Assembly (NCBI RefSeq): GCF_902753875.1
Contig: NZ_CADDTS010000032.1
Coordinates: 62,001 to 126,000 of the forward strand
Direction: 5' to 3'
DNA length: 64,000 nucleotides
From: Acinetobacter bouvetii
GTDB taxonomy: Bacteria > Pseudomonadota > Gammaproteobacteria > Pseudomonadales > Moraxellaceae
Positions 9,868-17,999 of the stretch are shown here, piece by piece. The notes under the pieces are model-generated. The model was given only the letters and a program-made list of their open reading frames with translations, was not told where the DNA came from and searched no databases. A program made the position numbers and the translations under genes. Within the stretch, counting starts at the first letter, position 1, and every line of letters begins with the position of its first letter.

Positions 9868-10461
9868 TTAAAAACTTAAAATAGCTGAATAACTTAAGGG
9901 AATTGAAAAACTGATCAACACTATTGAAGCAGTTTTTTGCAAGTTTGACTGATTGAGCCAGCGCACTTTATTGGATGCCAAAACGGAACCGATAAAAATC
10001 CAGAACAAGGCAATCGGGACAATTAAAATCAGGAACATGGCAATATGCGCAGCATAATCATTCACACTGAGCCATGCAGTGCTTGGAAAAACAGCCGAAG
10101 CAAACAGTAAGGCTTTAGGGTTCAATAGTGTGGCACAAAATAATTCACGAGGACGAATGGTAGGCAGATTAAAGCTCGCTTCAATATCTGCGGTTTTCCA
10201 GAGTTTAACTGCCAGAAAAATGATATAGCACGCACTCATGAGTTTTAAGATGGTCGGTACTATTGGAAATTGAGTTGAGACAGTCCCAATGATCACGCCC
10301 CAAACAGTAATGGCGATGAGGTAGCCACAAGATTCGGCAGGAATCAAACGTAAAGAGTTACGCACACCGACCTGAATACCGGAAGATGCCAATAAAGTAT
10401 TGGTTGGACCAGGAGTCAATAAAATGGTAATGACTAAACCAATAAACAGCCATGAAATCAT
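9868..10461 (-). CDS. LysE/RhtB-family amino-acid exporter
   Basis: 197 residues of integral membrane protein with five to six hydrophobic segments. The N-terminal LLTPGPTNTLLASSGIQVG is the family signature (consensus PGP near the first helix), and NPKALLFASAVFP in the middle is the second conserved region. Members export amino acids or related small metabolites from the cytoplasm. The substrate cannot be predicted here. It lies 142 bases upstream of dcd on the same strand, with no terminator visible between them, and is divergent from the DUF2062 gene. Confidence 0.88.
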   Translation of the reverse strand: MISWLFIGLVITILLTPGPTNTLLASSGIQVGVRNSLRLIPAESCGYLIAITVWGVIIGTVSTQFPIVPTILKLMSACYIIFLAVKLWKTADIEASFNLPTIRPRELFCATLLNPKALLFASAVFPSTAWLSVNDYAAHIAMFLILIVPIALFWIFIGSVLASNKVRWLNQSNLQKTASIVLISFSIPLSYSAILSF

Positions 10462-10739
10462 ATGCGTTCTCTCTATAGAGTGCGCGAAGAGTAAATCAGT
10501 TTATTGTACTTAGCAATTGAGGAATTTTATATCTTTTTCAAAGTGCCCACACTTAAACAATAACTATATAATTTTCAATAAATTAAATTACATAGTTCAA
10601 GTATAACTCCAGCGTCATTTGTTATAAAAAATTTCAAAATTGATATTTTTTCAACATTACTGTCGGCTTTAAGTCATACTTAAGCTGTATATGGTGATCT
10701 ATTCAGGCACAATAGCTTATTCCTCAAGTACCTATTCGT

Positions 10740-11282
10740 ATGGCAAAACAATTCTTTCAATCATGGCTTCCTTCTCCCCATAAAATTGCGGAGATGAAAG
10801 TGATGAAGATTTTTGGTCAACGCACCTTAAATCCACTACTCTGGTATGTGAACAGAAAGTCGATTTCAAAAGCTGTTTTTATAGGGACCTTTTGGGGCAT
10901 GTTACCTTTGCCGTTTCATAGTATTTTGATTGTGCTGACGGTATTATTATTTGAAGTCAATTTACCAGTGAGTTTATGTCTGGCTTGGTTAACCAATCCA
11001 TTTACCCTGGTTCCAATCCTGTATCTTGGTTTTTGGTTAGGCACTAAAATATTCGGGGTCAACATGATTGATCAGGATATGCTCCTAGGCGTACTACATC
11101 AGATCAGTCACTGGATTACCCACTTTGGTAGCGGCCACATTGATTTTAGTCTGGCGAAAATTCTTTTATCCGGGCTGTTATTAGAAGCCTTTATTTTTGC
11201 CGTTATACTATATGTGATTACACGATTATTTTGGCGTTGGAATATTGTTCAGCACTATAATCGGCGCCGGTTTATGAAATAA
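10740..11282 (+). CDS. DUF2062 membrane protein
   Basis: 180 residues. The hydrophobic core GTFWGMLPLPFHSILIVLTVLLFEVNLPVS, the following CLAWLTNPFTLVPILYLGFWLG, and a final helix before a basic tail (RRRFMK) match the DUF2062 family, whose biochemical role is unknown. The NPFT..P.Y...G pattern is the most conserved part. It is convergent with mrp across a shared terminator. Apparently a single-gene unit. Confidence 0.88.
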   Translation: MAKQFFQSWLPSPHKIAEMKVMKIFGQRTLNPLLWYVNRKSISKAVFIGTFWGMLPLPFHSILIVLTVLLFEVNLPVSLCLAWLTNPFTLVPILYLGFWLGTKIFGVNMIDQDMLLGVLHQISHWITHFGSGHIDFSLAKILLSGLLLEAFIFAVILYVITRLFWRWNIVQHYNRRRFMK

Positions 11283-11383
11283 TCGCCAGCATCTTCTGCT
11301 CCTTCACATTTTCCTCCACTTAGACATCATCTAATCCTAAAAATTATTATTGATTATTTTATAAATATTTCTCACCGAGATAA

Positions 11384-11412
11384 AAAAAGCCCAAACCAGG
11401 TTGAGCTTTTTT
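11384..11412. terminator. Bidirectional terminator between DUF2062 gene and mrp
   Basis: AAAAAGCCCAA (from 11384) pairs with TTGAGCTTTTT (11401-11411), with one G-T wobble and a six-base loop. A-runs and T-runs on the two sides allow it to act in both directions. Confidence 0.75.
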
Positions 11413-11434
11413 AATAGTGCTATTCAATTCAGCA

Positions 11435-12712
11435 TTAGAAAATTCGGTTTTTTGGCTTTTCTACTTGAGGCAATTGATCGGCAATTTTTTGCGCAATCGC
11501 CATATAGCTTTCAGCCGCATCATCACCAACCAGTACGGAAGGCTTCCCGGCATCGGCATTTTCACGAATCTGCACATTTAAAGGCAAACGACCAAGCAGT
11601 GGAATATGGTATTGTTCCGATAACTTATCACCACCACCGGTACCAAAAATCTGTTCTTCATGACCACAGTTGGAACAGATATGCGTCGACATATTTTCCA
11701 CCACACCCATGACCGGAATTTGCACTTTATTGAACAGTTCAATGCCTTTGGTCGCATCCATAAGCGCCACATTTTGCGGTGTAGTCACAATCACCGCACC
11801 TGTCACTGGAATGCGCTGTGCAAGGGTCAACTGAATATCACCTGTGCCCGGCGGCATATCAATCATCAACACATCCAGATCTGGCCATAAAGTTTGATTA
11901 AACAGCTGCATCAATGCACCGGTGGCCTTAGGACCACGCCAAGCTACAGGCGTATTGTTATCTCCAGTTAAATGCCCAATGGATAACACTGCCATACCAT
12001 AGGCATCAATCGGCACAAAATTTTCTGCTTCAATCATAGGCGTACGGCCAGCATTACCAAGCATAGTCGGAATACTTGGTCCATAAATATCGGCATCCAA
12101 GACTCCGACTTTTAAACCCAGTTTTTGCAAGGCCAATGCCAGATTAACCGTTGTGGTCGATTTACCCACCCCACCTTTACCGGAAGATACCAAGATCACA
12201 TTTTGGATACGTGGATGTTTAGGCACATCGCGTTGTTGGGGAGCTGCTTTCTGAATCGGTTGATTGTTTGGATCTTCATCCTGTTTGGCTGCAGCCGGTG
12301 CTGTATTTCCGGAAGCATCCACCACAGGCGGAAGTTTTTGAGCTGATGATGGTGTAGCCGTCTGAGCATTACTGGCGCAGCTATGTCCCTGTTTGCCATG
12401 ATCATGGTTAGAGCAGCTTTCACCCTGAGCATGCTTTTGCTGTATCACATGCATATTCAGTTCCTGGATACCACATTTTTCCAGTGCATCGGCCAGATCA
12501 TCATGAATTTTTTGTAAATGATCCGCCTCTTCAGGATAGGTATTAATGGTAATTTGTAAGATACGACCTTCAACATTCACCTGGGTAATTCGGTCTTTCA
12601 GTGCATGATTGGAGTTGGGCAAAATATAGCTTTGGAGCACATTCTGGATTTCTTCTTCCTTCACCTCCTGAGCTGGCGAAAAAACAGATTTAAGCGAAGA
12701 AAGCCACGACAT
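11435..12712 (-). CDS. mrp: Iron-sulfur cluster carrier protein Mrp/ApbC
   Basis: 425 residues of the Mrp/NBP35-type P-loop ATPase that binds and hands on [4Fe-4S] clusters in the cytoplasm. An N-terminal MIP18/DUF59-like domain (about residues 20-95) is joined to the ATPase by a linker. The ATPase has the deviant Walker A SSGKGGVGKSTT near residue 180, DADIYGPSIPTMLG, MIDMPPGTGD, and the cluster-binding CxxC in ICSNCGHEEQIFG. The linker is unusually long and carries a His/Cys-rich patch (ESCSNHDHGKQGHSC) before a Pro/Ala/Gln-rich tract. The start has a GGAG site 8 bases upstream. It is divergent from the small exported gene at 13039. Confidence 0.95.
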   Translation of the reverse strand: MSWLSSLKSVFSPAQEVKEEEIQNVLQSYILPNSNHALKDRITQVNVEGRILQITINTYPEEADHLQKIHDDLADALEKCGIQELNMHVIQQKHAQGESCSNHDHGKQGHSCASNAQTATPSSAQKLPPVVDASGNTAPAAAKQDEDPNNQPIQKAAPQQRDVPKHPRIQNVILVSSGKGGVGKSTTTVNLALALQKLGLKVGVLDADIYGPSIPTMLGNAGRTPMIEAENFVPIDAYGMAVLSIGHLTGDNNTPVAWRGPKATGALMQLFNQTLWPDLDVLMIDMPPGTGDIQLTLAQRIPVTGAVIVTTPQNVALMDATKGIELFNKVQIPVMGVVENMSTHICSNCGHEEQIFGTGGGDKLSEQYHIPLLGRLPLNVQIRENADAGKPSVLVGDDAAESYMAIAQKIADQLPQVEKPKNRIF

Positions 12713-13038
12713 AAGTTTACTCCAAGTATGGATATACAGCTGAATAGCATAGTTTAACTTTAAATGCAGTGAAGGTTAAGCAAAGTTAAGCTCTGCTTTT
12801 ACAAAGTTGCAAAAAAATCCAACTTCATTACTTGGTTTTAACTTCTAGCTGGTATTGAATATGCATTCAATCATTTTAAACTCCCCTTTTCTCTAGAGCT
12901 CAATCATTTCCCACATGAAGCTAAACAGACAGGTAAAATAATTATTTTGTAATAATTTTCATACAAAAATGCTTGTATTTTGTGCTTTATTTTAGCTACA
13001 TATTATTAAATTTATTAGAATTATTCTTTGGGGATTCC
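12713..13038. other. Divergent intergenic region mrp / small exported gene
   Basis: 326 bases of AT-rich DNA that must carry both divergent promoters. I see the ribosome sites on each side but no convincing promoter pair or operator. Confidence 0.4.
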
Positions 13039-13368
13039 ATGCGTTTGAAAGGCTTACTACCATTTATTTTTATCTCGGCGATGGGCTTTGCTCATGCAGC
13101 AAACGAGACCTCATCCATACGCACACCTGCTGGTCAAATAATCAGCTTAGGCGACTCCTTTACAGATATGGAAAACCGTATGAAACTATCTCCAACATCA
13201 ATGATTACACATGAAATCATTGAAGGTAAAAATTCGGCTTTAGCCATGGATTATCGCTATGAAATCGAGAATATGATTTATACGATTACCATTATTAATG
13301 ATCAGGTTAAAAAAATTGAATGGCTCAATACAGATCAGGACATTAAAGATCCGCTCAAGAAAAGCTGA
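13039..13368 (+). CDS. Small exported protein, unknown function
   Basis: 109 residues from the ATG at 13039. The frame is open to an ATG at 12973, but the later start follows a GGGG ribosome site and begins a textbook signal peptide (MRLKGLLPFIFISAMGFAHA). The mature part, RTPAGQIISLGDSFTDMENRMKLSP, then short beta-like strands (MDYRYEIENMIYTITIINDQVKKIEW), is reminiscent of small BamE/SmpA-like or DUF2845-like periplasmic domains, where an N-terminal 'G.s..ev...lG' helix precedes strands. This resemblance is weak and I do not assign a family. A monocistronic unit. Confidence 0.72.
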   Translation: MRLKGLLPFIFISAMGFAHAANETSSIRTPAGQIISLGDSFTDMENRMKLSPTSMITHEIIEGKNSALAMDYRYEIENMIYTITIINDQVKKIEWLNTDQDIKDPLKKS

Positions 13369-13637
13369 AAATTACTTTTTTATAGATCCATCTAGATAAG
13401 CAATATTTCCCCACACTTTTTCTTTGATTAATCTACCTATATCTGTGCAAGGTTTACCTATGATAATTAATAGCAAAGCTTAAAGATGACGATCTTTAAG
13501 CTTCAACCTTACTGAATTTTCAATTGAACAATCTATGACAGAGCATGCACTGTCTGGGGTCAAGTCAGAAAAACTGATTTGATCATCCGCCTTGCAGCAA
13601 ACCCAACATAATCTTGCTACTTTTATTTAATCAATCC
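13369..13637. other. Convergent intergenic region with a perfect inverted repeat
   Basis: Contains the perfect 12-bp inverted repeat AAGCTTAAAGAT (13476-13487) / ATCTTTAAGCTT (13492-13503) with a 4-nt loop. It lacks a T-run, so if it is a terminator it is atypical. No gene is visible here. Confidence 0.5.
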
Positions 13638-14231
13638 TTATTTAACCGGTATCATTAAGTGCTGATAAGGTGTTCCTGACCACATTACATAAGGTGCTCC
13701 AGTGTCTGGCTGTGCAGTTTTAGGATACATATCATAGAAACTTTGCTCTGCCCCAACAATCATCACATGCGGGCCTGTCTTGATCCAGTGGTTACCAGTT
13801 GTAGGTTTTTTTGCATAAGGATCTACATTGCTGGCATCTGTTCCTCCCTCCAGCATGTACATTAAACCAATCTTACCTGCCATCGGTGTTTTGTGCCCCA
13901 TCCAGGCCTCGGCCCATTCTAGAGCTGCTTTGTCCATGCACATGGGATCCGGGCCTGGAGTCGTCGGATTGTCAGGCATGCAAGTAAAACCATTGTGTCC
14001 TTTGCGCAAGGTTCGCATCTTTCCGTCCCCTTCCACGACCACGATAGTCGCTGCAGCACCGACCTTTTTCGGTGCTGCACTCATTGCACTGGCAATATCT
14101 TTTGTATTGGCCGTGGAAGAAGCTTGCTCGGAGCTTGCTTTAGCACCCTTGGTCATTTGGTCGGCAGCGAGTGTGGTCGTTATGGATAGTGTAACCCATC
14201 CGGCAATGATGAAAACTTTAGAAAAATTCAT
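13638..14231 (-). CDS. Exported protein of unknown function
   Basis: 197 residues from the ATG at 14231, which has an AAGGAGA site (14240-14246) at good spacing. The frame extends 11 codons further, but without such support. The signal peptide is MNFSKVFIIAGWVTLSITTT followed by LAA. The mature part starts with a Lys/Ser/Ala-rich linker. It then has a compact domain with VVVEGDGKMRTLRKGHNGFTC, MPDNPTTPGPDPMCMD, AALEWAEAWMGHK, GLMYMLEGG and GPHVMIVG. The conserved-looking Met, Cys and His residues could bind a metal or cofactor, but that is a guess. I do not recognise the family by name. It has its own promoter region within 14232-14942. Confidence 0.75.
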   Translation of the reverse strand: MNFSKVFIIAGWVTLSITTTLAADQMTKGAKASSEQASSTANTKDIASAMSAAPKKVGAAATIVVVEGDGKMRTLRKGHNGFTCMPDNPTTPGPDPMCMDKAALEWAEAWMGHKTPMAGKIGLMYMLEGGTDASNVDPYAKKPTTGNHWIKTGPHVMIVGAEQSFYDMYPKTAQPDTGAPYVMWSGTPYQHLMIPVK

Positions 14232-14942
14232 GACAGGTTCTCCTTGCATCATGAGTAAAAACACATTGATACAACCAGATCAGACCTAATAATTGATCAC
14301 GTTATAAGTTCCTGCTCGGCGACTTAAATGCAAATAAATGACTCATTTTCAAAATTTTTTAATCCGTTTAGCCATTCCGAATGGCTTAATAACCGATTTT
14401 TTCCAACTATAGATCTACCGGTCTCTAGACAGCTGTTTGCCCTGCAGCATTCCAGCTCGCCTTCAATATCATTATTTTTAATCATTATGATCAGGTCAAT
14501 GCGATGTACTACAAACTACATTTTTCCAGAATAAAAAATTATTGGGTCACAACAATTTACAGATATAGAGAAAAAGCCAACTGAAAAATTGCAGAATATT
14601 TCACATAACATTGCGTATTTCTCAATCTGTATAAAAGCATAGTTGTGCTAATAGTTCGGATACACATTTAAATCAGCTTATTTGACTTTGATTTTATTTC
14701 ATCTTTTAAATTCTATTTTCTGAATAATTTATGTGGAACCTAAGTCTAAATTTTTCATTTCATTAAAAAATTAAACCAGAAAAATAAAAATGGAATTGAA
14801 ATATTTCAAGCTAAAAATAGATTAAATTTGATACTCTTTTGCAAGAAATACAGTACGAGAAACAATCTTGAAAAAAAAATGAAATTAGTGCAAATTACAC
14901 GCAACTCAAAAATGTTTCAAAAAATATACAAATAATCACATT
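14232..14942. other. Gene-free AT-rich region upstream of the secretion operon
   Basis: 711 bases with no credible gene. It holds a short hairpin (AGCCATT 14370-14376 / AATGGCT 14380-14386) and a perfect 14-bp palindrome at 14796-14809 (TTGAAATATTTCAA), 134 bases before the TolC-like gene. Promoter candidates such as TTGATA near 14828 have poor spacing. I see no Shine-Dalgarno before the ATG at 14943. The high AT content would suit silencing by an H-NS-type protein. Confidence 0.5.
14796..14809. promoter_or_regulatory. Palindrome upstream of the secretion operon, possible operator
   Basis: TTGAAATATTTCAA is a perfect 14-bp palindrome. It shares inverted TGAAA half-sites with the palindrome upstream of the giant gene (63082-63099), but the half-site spacing differs by two bases. 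Confidence 0.35.
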
Positions 14943-16277
14943 ATGAATAAAGAATCTTTTGTTTTTTGCATAGGGATAATCTCAAGCATTTTATCAATCT
15001 CATGTTCGAATCACGTACATGCTGATGATTTATCAACTTTATTTGTAAAAGCAAAAAAGTTTTCACCTCATCTTCCCCTTGCATTGAGTCAACAAGAAAT
15101 CGTCAAACAGAAAATCAATCAGGCGAAAGCTGCCAATGAGCCAAAAATAAACTTTACAGCTCAAGAAAAAAAAGGGATTAGCGCACGAGATGCAGGAAAA
15201 GAAATCGATTATCGTCTTCGAAATTATGCGATTCAGATGTCATTTCCAATCATTAATATGTCTATACAAGAAGAAATCTCATCTGCACAGATATCTGAAA
15301 AAGTTGCATTGGTACAATATCAAGCAACTCATGATGAATTACTATTAAATATTGTTGACCAATATTTCAAGATACTCAATCTGGATTCTAAATACCAATT
15401 GATGCAGCAGCAAAAAAAATTGATCTATGAACAAAAAAGAATGGCTGCTGCCAATTTCGATCAAGGCATGGTTTCAATTACTGACTTAAAAGAAGCTGAA
15501 GCCAAACTTGCCACTCTACAGAGTCAGGAACAAAGCCTGTATCTAGAAATATCCCGCGAAAAAAATATTTTATCGCAATTCATAGGAACTGGTGATTTCA
15601 CAATTCAGCAAATTCAAAACTCACTTGCCGTGCTTCCGATTTTGTCCATATCAGATCAAGATTTTTTTTCTCAACTTTTATTAAAGAACAATAAGCAAAT
15701 TCAAATATCGGAACTCAATTTAGAAGCAACAAAAATAGAGTTAAAACAAGCAAAAGCAGCGAGATACCCAAACTTAAATTTTTCAGCCAAACTCAGCCGA
15801 AATTTTGAATCTCAAGATACTGCTTTTTCAAATAAACAGGATGGCTGGGACTATTTATACGGGTTTGAATTAAATGTGCCCATGTATAACTCCGAAACCC
15901 ATTTTAAGATTAAGGAGAAACAGGCTTCCCTTGATAAAAGTAAAAATGAATTAAACTTGGCAATTCAAAAACAACAAAGCCAAATGCTTGAAAGTTTCTA
16001 CACGACGCTTTCATCAATGTCTAAAGCCAATGGTATGAAAGAAGCAGAATCTTCCTTAATGGTTGCATGGCAATCCAATAAACGGGCATATGAAGTAGGT
16101 ATGCGCGTGAATGCTGATGTACTAGAAGCACAATCAAAATACTTTGAAATCAAACAGGAAAGAATAAGTGCTTGGTACGAAGCCTGGCAAAATTACATTA
16201 AATGCAAAATCATACTCGGTACTTTCACAGATGCAGATTTAGTAAATATAGATCAAATTTTTTACGCACAAAGCTAA
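14943..16277 (+). CDS. TolC-family outer-membrane channel protein
   Basis: 444 residues with an N-terminal signal segment (MNKESFVFCIGIISSILSIS..., cleavage near VHA-DD). Two long helical, Gln/Lys/Glu-rich halves follow the TolC pattern: QEIVKQKINQAKAANEPKI, later the repeat-related LEATKIELKQAKAARYPNLNF, each followed by beta-like strands (NYAIQMSFPI; YGFELNVPMY). The ending RAYEVGMRVNADVLEAQSKYFE is typical of these channels. It would form the trimeric outer-membrane duct and periplasmic tunnel of an export system. It is the first gene of a five-gene run, 14 bases ahead of the adaptor gene. No RND or ABC pump gene is present beside it, so the energy source must be sought in the other operon genes. 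Confidence 0.9.
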   Translation: MNKESFVFCIGIISSILSISCSNHVHADDLSTLFVKAKKFSPHLPLALSQQEIVKQKINQAKAANEPKINFTAQEKKGISARDAGKEIDYRLRNYAIQMSFPIINMSIQEEISSAQISEKVALVQYQATHDELLLNIVDQYFKILNLDSKYQLMQQQKKLIYEQKRMAAANFDQGMVSITDLKEAEAKLATLQSQEQSLYLEISREKNILSQFIGTGDFTIQQIQNSLAVLPILSISDQDFFSQLLLKNNKQIQISELNLEATKIELKQAKAARYPNLNFSAKLSRNFESQDTAFSNKQDGWDYLYGFELNVPMYNSETHFKIKEKQASLDKSKNELNLAIQKQQSQMLESFYTTLSSMSKANGMKEAESSLMVAWQSNKRAYEVGMRVNADVLEAQSKYFEIKQERISAWYEAWQNYIKCKIILGTFTDADLVNIDQIFYAQS

Positions 16278-16291
16278 TAAATTAAACGTAT

Positions 16292-17995
16292 ATGACAGAC
16301 AATAATATGCAAGAACAAACTATAAAAATGCCCGAACCCATTCAACACTGGTTGAATAATCTGAAACAACTAAATATTAATGTGATTGATGTTTGCTTTG
16401 AAAATTTTTTAAGTTTTGGAACCCATCAATTTAAAGATATTTCACAAGAAAAATGGAACAGCATTAAAACGTTGCTGTCTCAGGAAAAACCAATTCATCT
16501 TCAAAGCTGGAATTCAGGCTATTTACTGGGCTATCGGCTTAACCAACAAGATGCTCTATCCTGTTTTGGTCTTTATCTTGCTCCACCTATTCATGAAGCT
16601 ACCTTAGAAATCATTCGTACCAGTCTGGGATGGTTGTTTTATCAACATCAGACCCAGCAATTACAGCAAGCATGGAATTCTGAACAACTGCTTGAAATTT
16701 TTGCATATGTTATCAATCAGTCAGAATTTCGAATTGCAGCCCAGGAATGGATCAATCAAACCACGACCTATATTCGAAACCAATTTTCGGAATATGAAAA
16801 CATTCAATTGAACTATTTTTATGTTCAACCAGCAGATCATGTTGAATGGTTAGTTTCATCAGATTTGTCCTGGACTGAAAAAGGTTCTGCCGATATGCAG
16901 AAAATGAAGGAAATTGCACTTCAAGCAGTGATGCTACAACATGAAATTCATGAACCTTTTTGGTGGGCTTATCCCATTTTTAATCATGGTGTGGTACAGG
17001 CTGTGCTTGTGGCAAAAGACCGTAAATTTGAGCAAAAATCTGACCATACAGCACTTACGATATATCTAAAAAACAATGTTGACTTAATGCAGCCATTATT
17101 AACATTATGGAAAAAAGCAGAGCAAGGTCTGGTTCAACACAGTATTCACACGGGTCGTCATTTTTTGGGTAAATATACCCAACAAGGTCACTATGCCTGG
17201 AAAATAGTCAGCCTATTATTAGGCATCTTTCTAATCGGCATTACTCTAATTCCTGTCGATAAGCTGGTGACTTCAAATCTGAATGTTGAAGGAAAAACCA
17301 GGTGGATCATAGCAGCACCGATGCAAGGATTTATCACGCAAGTACTGGTACGTCCAGGCGATAAAGTCAAAGCCAACCAGACCTTAATCAAACTTGATGA
17401 TACTGATTTAAAAATTCAATTGGCTGAACAACAAAGCTTACTTGATCAGGCACAGCATCAATTTCGTGTGGCTATGGCTGAACAGAACCTGACAGATAGC
17501 GGTCTCGCTACCAATCAGATAAGACAGCAAGAAGCTAAAATACAAACCATTCAAAGAAAATTAATACAGACCAATATTGTTTCACCCTTGCACGGGACAG
17601 TGATTGACGGCGACTGGGTACAACAAACAGGCACACCTATAGAAACAGGAAAAGAGCTGTTTCAAATCGCATCGCAGGATGCTTATAAGGTCATATTGCA
17701 TGTTGCAGATCAAGACATTCATCTGGTTAAAACCGGACAGAATGGTGTTTTGAAACTCACCAGCTTTCCTGATCAAACTTTTAAGTTCAAAGTCACACGC
17801 ATTACGCCAGTTGCAGCGGTTCAGAATAATATCAATGGATTCAGGGTTGAAGCGGCTTGGCAAAACTCCCCTCCCGCCCTTACTCCAGGCATGCAAGGTG
17901 TAGGGAAAATTACCGTTGGAAAAACCAATTTGCTGTTCCGCTGGTCAAGAGATTTCATCAACTGGATGAAACTCAAAATCTGGTCTACCTGGTAA
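16292..17995 (+). CDS. HlyD-family adaptor with an extra N-terminal cytoplasmic domain
   Basis: 567 residues. The first ~295 residues have no signal peptide and look like a soluble alpha/beta domain, possibly GAF-like (LGWLFYQHQTQQLQQAW... EPFWWAYPIFNHGVVQAVLVAKDR). One membrane helix at about 303-323 (IVSLLLGIFLIGITLIPV) is followed by a periplasmic membrane-fusion part. That part has the lipoyl-like half AAPMQGFITQVLVRPGDKVKANQTLIKLDD, a helical hairpin (340-435), the matching half TNIVSPLHGTVIDGDWVQQTG, and a beta-barrel region ending ALTPGMQGVGKITVG. It should bridge the inner membrane to the TolC-like channel. Ordinary HlyD proteins have only a short cytoplasmic tail, so the large inner domain may contact the SecA-like ATPase or sense a ligand (inference). 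Confidence 0.87.
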   Translation: MTDNNMQEQTIKMPEPIQHWLNNLKQLNINVIDVCFENFLSFGTHQFKDISQEKWNSIKTLLSQEKPIHLQSWNSGYLLGYRLNQQDALSCFGLYLAPPIHEATLEIIRTSLGWLFYQHQTQQLQQAWNSEQLLEIFAYVINQSEFRIAAQEWINQTTTYIRNQFSEYENIQLNYFYVQPADHVEWLVSSDLSWTEKGSADMQKMKEIALQAVMLQHEIHEPFWWAYPIFNHGVVQAVLVAKDRKFEQKSDHTALTIYLKNNVDLMQPLLTLWKKAEQGLVQHSIHTGRHFLGKYTQQGHYAWKIVSLLLGIFLIGITLIPVDKLVTSNLNVEGKTRWIIAAPMQGFITQVLVRPGDKVKANQTLIKLDDTDLKIQLAEQQSLLDQAQHQFRVAMAEQNLTDSGLATNQIRQQEAKIQTIQRKLIQTNIVSPLHGTVIDGDWVQQTGTPIETGKELFQIASQDAYKVILHVADQDIHLVKTGQNGVLKLTSFPDQTFKFKVTRITPVAAVQNNINGFRVEAAWQNSPPALTPGMQGVGKITVGKTNLLFRWSRDFINWMKLKIWSTW

Positions 17996-17999
17996 TTAC

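Noticed and set aside
12973..13038. Upstream extension of the small exported protein
   Set aside because: Adds hydrophobic residues before a standard signal peptide, and the ATG at 13039 has the better ribosome site.
13828..14289. 153-codon plus-strand open frame opposite the exported protein at 13638-14231
   Set aside because: No ribosome site or domain. The minus-strand gene has a signal peptide and good ribosome site.
14328..14534. 68-codon open frame in the AT-rich region before the secretion operon
   Set aside because: Composition looks random, with no ribosome site or recognisable motif.
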